A stretch of 64,000 nt of DNA from Rana temporaria (taxonomy: Eukaryota; Chordata; Amphibia; Anura; Ranidae), in the NCBI RefSeq assembly GCF_905171775.1, contig NC_053499.1, positions 30,557,026 through 30,621,025 of the forward strand, written 5' to 3'. The position numbers were made by a program, and so were the translations under genes. Positions 54,926-64,000 of this stretch are shown piece after piece (the stretch's first letter is position 1; each line of letters begins with the position of its first letter). The notes under the pieces are model-generated. The model was not told the origin of the DNA, did no database searches, and worked only from the letters and a program-made list of their open reading frames with translations.

Positions 54926-55461
54926 GAGAATCCTATATCTACCTAGATTTTCAAGCTAATTTACAATACCTCTTTTTAGGATCAATGAGGCCATAGGCCC
55001 TGCAGGCATTATTATGTATTACGGTTTCATTCAAATCTTGCTTTTGGTGAACTTTGGAAAGATATTGTTTGTTATATTATGTGGTATCCAAGTCATTACC
55101 ATTACCATTACCAAGTACTGTATCACCATTTTTATCATTTTAACACGTACTTACATGATATGTTTGTATGTACTATATGGCAATCAATAAACTCCAATTA
55201 TGTCCACCAATTTACTCTCTTGTAACCACGTGTCTTACTCAAAGTCCTACCCCCTCGCTCTCTTCCTCTCTTTGATCACAACAGGCATGGAAATGTATGA
55301 CCCTACCGGGCCATAATTTAATTTAATGTCCCAAGGGATGAAATACATGGCCTTACCAGGCCATATCTTCACTCAAAGTCCCTAAAAATCCTTTCTACTT
55401 CAATATACAAGGATGGAACAAATTGGGTATAAAGTGGAAGAATGTGTCTGGGAATAGAGTC
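54926..55461. other. Unassigned intergenic sequence
   Basis: Contains CATTACCATTACCATTACCA and paired CCGGGCCATA / CCAGGCCATA phrases. No gene. Confidence 0.4.
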
Positions 55462-55464
55462 AAA

Positions 55465-56196
55465 TAGGTAGATTCAGGTAGATTGCCTTAAACTTGCGGC
55501 GGCGTAGCTTAGCGTGTTTAGGCTACGCCGCCGTAAGTTAGCTAGACAAGTACATGATTCACAATGTACTTGCCTGCTAAGTTACGGCGGCGTAGCCTAA
55601 AGCGGGCGGGCGTAAGCGCGCCTAATTCAAATGTGTGTAAGGGGGCGTGTTTCATGTTAATGGGGCTTGACCTTACGTTTTTGACGTTTTTCTTTAACTG
55701 CGCATGCGCCGGGCGCCTACATATCCCAGTGTGCATTGCGGCTAAGTACGCCGCATGGGCCTATTGATTTCGACGTGGACATAAACTATGTAAATCCCGA
55801 TTCACGGACGACTTATGCAAACGACGTAAAAAATTCGAATTTCGACGCGGGAACGGCGGCCATACTTAACATTACTATTCCAACTAGGGCCTAGCTCTAA
55901 CTTTACGCGGCCTATCTCTTACGTAAACGGCGTAAAAGTACTGCGTCGGCCGGGCGTACGTTCGTGAATCGACGTATCTACTAATTTACATATTCTACGC
56001 CGACCGCAATGGAATCGCCACCTAGCGGCCATCCGAAATATTGCAACCTAAGATAGGACGGCGCAAGCCGTCGTATCTTAGATATGTTTAAGTGTATCTC
56101 TGATTGAGAATACACTTAAACATAAGTCGGCGTAGATTCTGAGTTAGGTCGGCTTATCTACTGATAAGCCGGCCTAACTCTTTCTGAATCTACCTA
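55465..56196. mobile_element. 3-bp-TSD palindromic family, copy 10 (732 bp, TAGGTAGATTC subfamily)
   Basis: TAGGTAGATTCAGGTAG to GAATCTACCTA. AAA at 55462-55464 and 56197-56199. Same subfamily as 58661-59394, opposite orientation. Confidence 0.85.
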
Positions 56197-56261
56197 AAAG
56201 TGATTGTGCAGAACTTGGAACAGCCTACCAGTATATTTGAAGGTGTGTTGTAGGCATCTAA

Positions 56262-56586
56262 TGCCTCGTTTCCACTGAGCGGAACGGTTCGGGTCGGTAC
56301 AGTTTGGAACGGTTAGAATGGTCCAATCTATTCTGGTGAGCGTTTCCACTGCAAGTCTGACCGTCAGGGGCCATACAGGGTTTAGAAAAAATGCCTAGCG
56401 TGTCCACCAATCAGTTCAATGTATTGTAGCTCCGCCCTAACCGAACCGTTCCATTTTCTATGGCCCCACATCTGAAGCAGGACCCAGAATGGTGCGGTAC
56501 GGTTCGGTTTTATGGCACGCTTTCATAATGGAAACACCCAAAATACCGAACCGTACCAAACCGATCCGCTCAGTGGAAACGAGGCA
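56262..56586. mobile_element. PIF/Harbinger-like MITE, 325 bp (copy 2)
   Basis: TGCCTCGTTTCCACTGAGCG to GTGGAAACGAGGCA. Flanks TAA/TAT. Same length and plan as 10038-10362. Confidence 0.82.
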
Positions 56587-57195
56587 TATGGTGCATCTGC
56601 CATAGGTGCTCAGGTAGGTGCAGGCTACACAGAGGGGCTATTATTAATACTATTGACCATAGAGTATCTCACTGTAGTCCTGCCTGCTTGTAGAAAAAAA
56701 AAATTATCATCATCTTTCTTTGTAAATCAAAGTGTCTTTGAGGCCAAAGAGCAACTTCTACAAATTAAAGTCATCTCCTGGCAATAAGTCAGAGGAGCTG
56801 TGGTTGCATGGCTGACATTTTTTCCAAAACTATTTGAACGCTTCTGTTTTCTTTACCTAGTTTTGTATCAAAAGCCCCTAATTCATTCACTTTTTTTTTC
56901 TTTTCTTGTCCCACTAAGTAGAACCAGCTGTGGCTCTTTAGCTATGACAAGTATTGAGGCAGAGAGAGGAGCCGAGGCGTCCAAAGATATAACCATACGG
57001 AGGACATCACAATCCAGAACAAGTCTAAAAACCGCAAAGAAATGACAGAGCAAGGCCGGCGCTGAAGTCAGAAAATGTACGTCTCGCTATATATAGTTTA
57101 CGGCGCACCAGAGAGCTTGATGTGTATTATGCTGGGATGCTCATTTCCCATCAACAGATCCGAAGGACAGTAAAGTGAAACCCTTGGGAGAGAGT
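56587..57195. other. Unassigned intergenic sequence
   Basis: Single-copy-looking. Short open frames (56512-56787, 56800-57045) have no recognised features. Confidence 0.4.
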
Positions 57196-57198
57196 AAT

Positions 57199-57914
57199 GG
57201 CCAGATTCAAGTAGAGCGCCGCATCTTTAAGGCGGCGTAGCGTATCGTATTTACGCTACGCCGCCTTAAGTCAGAGAGGCAAGTACTGTATTCACAAAGT
57301 ACTTGCCTCCTAACTTACGGCGGCGTAGCGTAAATGTGGCCGGCGTAAGCGCGCCTAATTCAAATGAGGATGGGGGGCGTGTTTTATGTAAATTACTCGT
57401 GACCCGACGTGATTGACGTTTTTTTACGAACGGCGCATGCGCCGTCCGTGTACATATCCCAGTGTGCATTGCTCCAAAGTACGCCGCAAGGACGTATTGG
57501 TTTCGACGTGAACGTAAATTCCGTCCAGCCCTATTCACGGACGACTTACACAAACGACGTAAAATTTTCAAACGACGGCCATACTTAACATTGACTAGGC
57601 CAGCTATTTGATGGAATAACTTTACGCCGGAAAACGCCTTACGTAAACGGCGTATCTTTACTGCGACGGGCGCACGTACGTTCGTGAATCGGCGTATCTA
57701 GGGATTTACATATTCTATGCCGAACTCAACGAAAGCGCCACCTATCGGCCAGCCTAAATATTGCACACTAAGATACGACGGCGCAGGCTGTCGTATCTTA
57801 GCTAGGTTTAAGTGTATCTCAGTTTGAGAATACACTTAAACTTACGACGGCGCAGATTCAGAGTTACGTCGGCGTATCTACTGATACGTCGGCGTAAATC
57901 TTTCTGAATCCAGC
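57199..57914. mobile_element. 3-bp-TSD palindromic family, copy 11 (716 bp)
   Basis: GGCCAGATTCAAGTAG to GAATCCAGC. Flanks AAT/TAT. Carries GGCGGCGTAGCGTAAAT arms and ATTGCACACTAAGATACG. Confidence 0.82.
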
Positions 57915-58058
57915 TATAAGACTGTTCCATATGAACATACATCTTATATAACCACTTTTCTGTTAACAGTTGCCTTTGGTTAAAGTAATTCATTTTGTAA
58001 CAACCCCCAGTGCAGTTTGCCCTCTCCCCTGGCACCCTTGCTTGCATTAATATTTTAA

Positions 58059-59787
58059 CCGCTTAAGGACCGCCGCACGCCTATTTACGCCGACAGAATG
58101 GCACGGCTAGGCAAATGGGCGTATATGTATGTCCCCTTTAATTTGCCGGCCATGTGGTCGTGTGCTCCGCCGGCAGCGCGCTCGCGACTCTGTCATGAGC
58201 TCCGTGACAGTGCCCCCGGGACCCGCAGACTCAATGTCCGCCATTGTCCCGCGATCGGGTCACAGAGCTGAAGAACAGGGAGATGTTAAACACAACATCT
58301 GCCCGTTCTTCCTAGTGACATGTCACTGATCGTCTGTTCCCTGTCATCGGGAACAACGACCAGTGATGTGTCACGGCAAGCCACACCCCCTAACAGTTAG
58401 AAACACTCCCTAGGTCACACTTAACCCCTTTAGCACCCCCTACAGGTTAACTCCTTCACTGCCAGTCTAATTTTTACAGTAATCAGTGCATTTTTATTTT
58501 ATAAAAATGACAATGGTCCCAAAGTGGCTTCAAAAGTGTCCGATGTGTCCACCATAATGTCGCAGTCACAATACAAATCACTGATCGTCGCCATTACTAG
58601 GAAAAAAAAAAAATATTAATAAAAATGCCATAAAACTACCCCCTATTTTGTAGACACTATTAGGTAGATTCAGGTAGAGTTAGGCCGACTTATCAGTAGA
58701 TAAGTCGACCTAACTCAGAATCTACGCCGACGTATGTTTAAGTGTATGCTCAAACAGAGATACGCTTAAACATATCTAAGATAGGACGGCTTGCGCCGTC
58801 CTATCTTAGGTTGCAATTTTTCGGATGGCCGCTAGGTGGCGCTTCCATTGCGGTCGGCGTAGAATATGTAAATTGGTTGATACGCCGATTTACGAACGTA
58901 CGCCCGGCCGCCGCAGTCGATTTACGCCGTTTCCGTAAGGCATTTACAGGCCTAAAGTTATTCCATCTATTAGGTGGAATAACAATGTTAAAGTATGGCC
59001 GCCGTTCCCGCCGCGAGATTCAAATTTTTTACGTCGTTTGCTTAGGTCGTCCACGAATCGAGATTTACATTGTTTACGTCCATGTCTAAATCAAAAGGCC
59101 CGTGTGGCGTACTTAACCGCAATGCACACTGGGAAATGTAGTCGCCCGGCGCATGCGCAGTGAAAAAAACCCTCAAAAACGTGAGGTCAAGCCTCATTAC
59201 CGTCAAACACGCCCCCCTCCAAGTCATTTGAATTCGGCGCTCCTTACGCCCGCCCGCTTTAGGCTACGCCGCCGTAGATTAGCAGACAAGTATATTGTGA
59301 ATCATGTACTTGCATTGCTCATTTACGGCGGTGTAGCCTAAACACGCTAAGCTACGCTGCCGCAAGTTTAAGCCTTCGTACCTGAATCTACCTATATAAC
59401 TTTTGCGCAAATCAATTAATAAACACCTATTGCGTTTTTTTTTTTTTTTACCAAAAATATGTAGAAGAATACTTATCGGCCTAAACTGAGGAAAAAAAAC
59501 TATTTTTTTATATATTTTTGGGGGATATTTATTATAGCAAAAAGTAAAAAATATTGATTTTTTTTTCAAAATTGTCGCTCTATTTTTGTTTATAGCGCAA
59601 AAAATAAAAACCGCAGAGGTGATCAAATACCACCAAAAGAAAGCTCTATTTGTGGGGGAAACAGGACGTCAATTGTGTTTAAGAGCCACGTCGCACGACC
59701 GCGCAATTGTCAGTTAAAGCGATGCAGTGCCTAATTGCAAAAAGTGGCCTGGTCTTTGGCCAGCCTAATGGTCCGGGGGTTAAGTGG
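58059..59787. mobile_element. TTAA-family copy interrupted by 3-bp-TSD element
   Basis: TTAA 58055-58058 and 59788-59791. CCGCTTAAGGACCGCCGCAC to GGGGGTTAAGTGG. About 992 bp after removing the insert at 58661-59394. Confidence 0.87.
58661..59394. mobile_element. 3-bp-TSD palindromic family, copy 12 (734 bp) with proven empty site
   Basis: TAGGTAGATTCAGG to GAATCTACCTA. TAT at 58658-58660 and 59395-59397. The host reads ...CACTAT | TATAACTTTTGCGC here but GCTATAACTTTTGCGC at about 47710, showing that one TAT was duplicated. Confidence 0.93.
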
Positions 59788-59791
59788 TTAA

Positions 59792-60538
59792 ATTTGCTTC
59801 ATACATACATATCTATTTTCAACAGTCTTTTAGCTGGTAACATGATGTCCCGGTCCTTTTCCCTCACGTTTCTGCGGCTGCAGTGGGCGGTCATGAATGC
59901 TGCAGAGTACAACTACTGTATGTAACGATATGGTGCTGTTCTGTGCCGCATTCTTTTGTGAACATGAGGAGGCTTGATAGACCTTCAGGGGGCATGATCT
60001 TGACACCCGGCCTAGGCTAACAGCATCATTCAACCTAAATGAGAACAAGGATAATGCATGTGGCAGCATTTTGCAAATTTTCTTTAATTTTTTTACAGGA
60101 GGGAGAGGGGGGCATATGAAAAAAAATTAAGCTGGACAGGGGCTTTAAAGTGAAACTTTGCTTTGCCCATATGGGGCAAATTATCACATTATCTTTAACC
60201 ATCACCAGCGGCACATACTCAACTATTGCTGGGCAGTTCTTTGCAATGATGGATTTTATAAACATTTTTACCAATGATGCCATCCTAGTCAGGAGTACCT
60301 TGAGATGCCCCCACCTCCTACCTGCCTCACTGCCTTCGCAATTCAGTGAACCACCAGATGGTTGGCACCCACACTACTCTTCCTATTAGAGAAAGATATA
60401 TGGAGTACATATAGAGCTTTTACACAGTATACTGGGGGAAATAATTTCAAAAAGCATTACCGTCCCGGGTAGATAAATGAGTATAAATTGCCAGTTCTGG
60501 GATGTGGCATGGGACTATGCGAATGCGATAAGGAATGT
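59792..60538. other. Unassigned intergenic sequence
   Basis: Contains a T2-like scrap (GGGGCTTTAAAGTGAAACTT near 60139). No gene. Confidence 0.4.
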
Positions 60539-60984
60539 GTATAATAATTACAAAGAGTTTGCTGAGATACTTTTGTTTTTGTTGTGCGCTTATATTCTTA
60601 ATCTACCTGTTTTCTATATTAAATATGTTGATTCTTATAGCTACAGTAAATTGCGGTTATGTCCGCATAATTATTGTGATTTTTCTATAATATGTAAAAA
60701 TTTGAAATACACCATACTTACTTGTTTTTCATTTATAGATAATATAGTATGCACTCTTGTCCCTGAAGAAGCCCGAAGGGCGAAACATGTTGGACCCCCT
60801 GCGTACATTACTCTGTCACCCCATAAATTGGTGAAATATATTATCTTATGTGATCATGTTTTTTATTCTATATATTTATGTACATGTCCAATGTTAATTA
60901 AATTATATTTTTTTATTTAAACACATTTTGTCTATCATGTTTGATCCCTTCGGTATCTCAGCAAACTCTTTGTAATTATTATAC
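60539..60984. repeat. 446-bp inverted repeat with 32-bp perfect arms
   Basis: GTATAATAATTACAAAGAGT... (60539-60570) is the exact complement of 60953-60984. The interior is AT-rich and contains hammerhead-like motif 2 at its centre. Probably a Penelope-like relic. Confidence 0.85.
60759..60795 (+). ncRNA. Hammerhead-ribozyme-like motif 2 (minimal, type I)
   Basis: Stem I GTCC (60759-60762) pairs with GGAC (60792-60795). Core CTGAAGA is at 60763-60769. Stem II is GCCC-GAA-GGGC (60771-60781), then GAAAC (60782-60786). Minimal stem III and GTT before the expected cleavage point follow 60791. The same extra A after the core as in motif 1. Stem sequences differ from motif 1 but pairing is kept. 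Confidence 0.65.
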
Positions 60985-61084
60985 TCTTCCTATTACTCGG
61001 TGAGCCCAAATTGGGTCACGTTCTGTTCAGCTTAATTATGGTTATGGGTATCCATTCTGTCTTTCCTTTCCATTTTCCATTTGG

Positions 61085-61290
61085 TCTTCCCCCCCCCCAC
61101 ATTCATTTTCCTCCCCCTCCTTCCCATCCTTTTCTTCCCTCTCCTCTTCCCCCCCCCTCTCCTTACCTTGTCCCCATCTCTCCCCCTTCCAATCTTTTCT
61201 GCCCCTGTGCGCCCCCCCCTCCTTCCCTTTCCTTCTTGCCTTCCCTTCCTTCCTGTTTCCTTCCTCCCTTTCTTGGTCCCCCTTTTCTTT
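61085..61290. repeat. Polypyrimidine tract (CCCCCTCCTTCC)
   Basis: About 200 bp almost entirely C/T on the plus strand. Any open frames are compositional. Confidence 0.9.
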
Positions 61291-61549
61291 ATTCATTTAT
61301 TCATTATTATTATTTTTATATGTATGTTATTTCTTACCAAGTACGAGACAGTCCATTAACCTCTCAGGGGGAGGGAATGTTAGAGGACCAGCATTAGCCA
61401 CTGTCCCCTGTCCCTTGTCCCCATCCTTTTCATCTATATATCAATCTGGATGATGGTACATTCCTAAAACTAGCTATCCTGTTTATCTGAGGCTATACTC
61501 AACATTTCCGCATGATACAAGAAATGGTCATAGACTGCAGACATTATAC

Positions 61550-61920
61550 ATGAGATCAATGCAGCCTCATCAGTGCCCATCAAATGCAGCCTACCAGTGC
61601 CCATCAAATGCAGCCTCACCAGTTCCCTTCAAATGCAGCCTACCAGTGCCCATCAAATGCAGCCTACCAGTGCCCATCAAATGCAGCCTCACCAGTTCCC
61701 TTCAAATGCAGCCTACCAGTGCCCATCAAATGCAGCCTACCAGTGCCCATCAAATGCAGCCTACCAGTGCCCATCAGATGCAGCCTCATCAGTGCCAGTC
61801 AGATGCAGCCTCACTTGTGCCCATCAGATGCAGCCTCACCTGTGCCCATCAGATGCAGCCTCTCAGTGCCCATCAAATGCAGCCTCACCAGTGCCCATCA
61901 AACGCAGGCTCACCAGGCCA
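61550..61920. repeat. 24-bp minisatellite ATGCAGCCTACCAGTGCCCATCAA
   Basis: About 15 units with CTACC/CTCACC variants. Core shared with other arrays in the window. Confidence 0.95.
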
Positions 61921-62048
61921 GTTATAGGTGGGGGTGGTGGACATCGTTTTTTGTTGTAGTATTACTACTACATTGGTCAGGCAGCGCACTGACACCTTTG
62001 CAGCCATTGTGCGATTTGCTGGGTGTTTGTGTGCTCCTGTACCTTTAA

Positions 62049-62550
62049 GGCCGTGTACACACGGGCAAACATGTACGATGAAACCGGTCCGCCGGACCGT
62101 TTTCACCGTACATGTCTGCCCGGGGATTTCTGTACGATGGCTGTACTAACCATCGTACAGAAATCCGCGCGTAAACAATACGCGGGGCGTGTCCGCGGTG
62201 TCGCCGCGCCGATGACGCGGTGTCGCCGCGACAATGACGCGGCGACGTGGGCGGGCCTGCCAGTTAAATGCTTCCACGCATGCGTCGAAGTCATTCGACG
62301 CATGCGAGGGATGGCGGGCGCTCGGACATGTACGGTAGGTCTGTACAGACGACCGAACATGTCCGAGCGGGCAGGATTCCAGCGGACTGTTTTAAAACAA
62401 GTCCAGGAATTTTGTCCGCTGGGAAAAGGCCCGGCGGGCAAATGTTTGCTGGAATCCTGCACGCTCGGGCCTACACACGACCGAACATGTCTGCTGAAAC
62501 TGGCCCACAGACCAGTTTCAGCAGACATGTTTGTTCGTTTGTACGGGGCC
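62049..62550. mobile_element. PIF/Harbinger-like MITE (502 bp)
   Basis: TAA 62046-62048 and 62551-62553. Tips GGCCGTGTACACACGGGC and CGTTTGTACGGGGCC. Core CATGTACGATG and GCATGCGTCGAAGTCATTCG stems, CGCGGCGAC repeats. Confidence 0.85.
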
Positions 62551-62828
62551 TAAGAAGGGGTAGCTCCCTTCAGTCCACCTGACCTCCACCTATCCATCAG
62601 AAAGCATGTGCTTCCATTGTGGAGTCTCTCATACGCTAGAGATAGGACCACAGATACCAAGGTGCCGTGATGAGGCTCTGTGGCTTATGCATGTATTTGC
62701 AAATGTGTGCAGACTAAACCCCTGTTTTAACGCATACTGTTAGATAGGTTGATTCGGTTGTCAGCGGGCTGGCCGTTGAGTAAAGCTTGGATTTTCACTT
62801 GGATTTATCCTTGGGCTTGTTTATATGC

Positions 62829-62950
62829 TCATCAAATGCAGCCTCACCAGTGCCCATCAGCTGAAGCCTACCAGCGGCCATCAGATGCAGCCTACCAGTG
62901 CCCATCAGGTGCAGCCTACCAGTGCCCATCAGATGCAGCCTACCAGGGCC
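62829..62950. repeat. 24-bp minisatellite, short array
   Basis: Five units of CATCAGATGCAGCCTACCAG type, same family as 61550-61920. Confidence 0.9.
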
Positions 62951-63210
62951 TGGATCACACAGAGCGGCGAACTCCCGCTGTGTCACAGAGCTTGGATTTG
63001 CATTGCCTGGGCTGGGTGGCAGATGTAACAAAGTCCTGCCTCTTAGACCAGCTCCTATGATACACATCACACTTATTCAATTTCCCGGCATTGGATCAGT
63101 GTGCCGTCTATGACAAGAGCCGGTCTAGGAGGCAGGACATAGTTACAGGGGCTGTCGAACAGTTCAGATTAAAGCTCCGTAACACAGTGGGAGATTGCCG
63201 CTCTGCATGA
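62951..63210. mobile_element. Palindromic MITE-like element
   Basis: ACAGAGCGGCGAACTCCCGC... pairs with ...GTGGGAGATTGCCGCTCTG. Inner TCCTGCCTCTTAGACC/GGTCTAGGAGGCAGGA pair. Target duplication not resolved. Confidence 0.65.
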
Positions 63211-63540
63211 CACTCACAAGGAGAGGAGGGAAGGGAGGACTCCGACAGGGGTGCGCCAGTTAAACACCTCTCCGCAATGTGTGGATCCGCCCCCTTTTCG
63301 GTGGCATTATCAGGACCTTTTTTTCTTTCGGCTACATGCCGAAAACACAATTTTCGGACGATATGTTTCGGTGGCCAAAATTTTATAGGCTAACTAGGTT
63401 CTAACTAGGTCACGCATGCTATTAGTGTGTTTTTTTTTTACATTTTATGGAAATTATTATAAATAAACTTTTGTAATTTTATACTAACATTCTGAGTACT
63501 CACTTCTCTTACATGGGGTTACAATGTGGGAGTCTTTTAA

Positions 63541-64000
63541 CTGCTTGCCGACCAGCCGCTGCAGTTGTACGGCGGCAGGTCGGCTCTGCTGGGCTCTGCT
63601 GGTAGCTATACGTCATCTCGCCGAGCAGCCAATAGGAGCGCGCGCACGCCCCCCGCTCGCTCCTGAATCCGGCGCACGTGCTCGGCGGGTGCGATCGCCG
63701 CCGGGCACCCGCGATCGCCCGTTACAGAGCGAGAACCGGGAGCTGTGTGTGTAAACACACAGCTCCCGGTCCTGTTAGGGGAATGCCTGACTGTCTGTTC
63801 ATAGAATGTATGAACAGCGATCAGTCATTTCCCCTAGTGAGTCCACCCCCCCTACAGTTAGAACACACCCAGTGAACATAATTAACCCCTTCCCCGCCCC
63901 CTAGTGTTAACCCCTTCCCTGCCAGTGGCATTTTTATAGTAATCAATGCATTTTTATAGCACTGATCGCTATAAAAATGCCAATGTCCCAAAAATGTGTC
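63541..64000. mobile_element. TTAA-family copy running off the window
   Basis: TTAA 63537-63540 then CTGCTTGCCGACCAGCCG. Stems GGGAGCTGTGTGTGTAAACA/CACACAGCTCCC and TGTTCATAGAATGTATGAACA. Close to 50827-51474 (inverted). Confidence 0.78.

Noticed and set aside
60477..60920. 147-residue frame, Cys/Tyr-rich
   Set aside because: AT-rich, spans the inverted repeat and the hammerhead motif; no recognised domain and no codon bias. A Penelope reverse transcriptase was looked for and not seen.
61011..61397. Pro/Ser/Phe-rich frames
   Set aside because: Composition of the polypyrimidine tract.
17931..64000. WT1 exons expected by synteny
   Set aside because: No zinc-finger or WT1-like N-terminal codons were found in any frame of the region.
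1..64000. tRNA-derived SINEs, tRNA or rRNA genes
   Set aside because: No A/B box pairs or cloverleaf-like sequence noticed by eye; a tRNAscan run would be decisive.

Overview
The window is vertebrate genomic DNA, most likely from a frog (Anura, probably a ranid-type large genome). The only host gene I can support is the 5' half of eif3m (eukaryotic translation initiation factor 3 subunit M). It lies on the minus strand, with coding exons 1-6 spread over 3035-17789 and canonical GT/AG splice junctions. The codons match the vertebrate protein closely. Exons 7 onward, which carry the PCI domain, would lie beyond the left edge. The frog assignment rests on repeat content: TTAA-target T2/Kolobok-like MITEs, Tc1-like, hAT, PIF/Harbinger-like and L1 copies, and several long palindromic families that resemble ranid repeats. 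The taxonomic call is inference.

Layout. 1-17.8 kb: eif3m introns packed with repeats. These include a hAT element holding an L1 that itself holds a hAT MITE (533-2544), two Tc1-like copies (3.2-3.9 and 9.35-11.3 kb), several palindromic MITEs, an AG/AC-rich microsatellite and a G-rich minisatellite in intron 1. About 17.79-17.93 kb: TATA-less, GC-rich promoter with ETS-, CRE- and NRF1-like words. 17.9-64 kb: upstream intergenic DNA with no supported gene. In known vertebrate synteny WT1 lies on this side of EIF3M, but I see none of its exons. This part is a mosaic of repeats separated by short single-copy islands (27.4-28.2, 31.1-31.6, 40.8-42.0 and 48.1-48.96 kb).

The main biology is mobile DNA. 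One family of about 705-738 bp (ends GGGCCAGATTC...GAATCTGGCCC or TAGGTAGATTC...GAATCTACCTA) occurs about 12 times with 3-bp target duplications. A TTAA-flanked family (CCACTTAAGGACC ends) occurs about a dozen times, some copies carrying minisatellites with a shared GTGCCCATCA core. A PIF/Harbinger-like group (TAA/TTA duplications, GTACACACG tips, differing palindromic cores) occurs at least seven times. Four TTAA-type elements abut end to end at 42.3-44.8 kb with a single TTAA at each junction. Two hammerhead-ribozyme-like motifs (35.95 and 60.76 kb) look like relics of Penelope-like elements; the second sits at the exact centre of a 446-bp inverted repeat.

In several places the window contains its own 'empty site', so insertion boundaries can be read directly: 38767-39191 versus 34636-34648, 58661-59394 versus about 47705-47720, and 44922-45399 versus about 42235-42260. 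All family names are from sequence reading without database searches.
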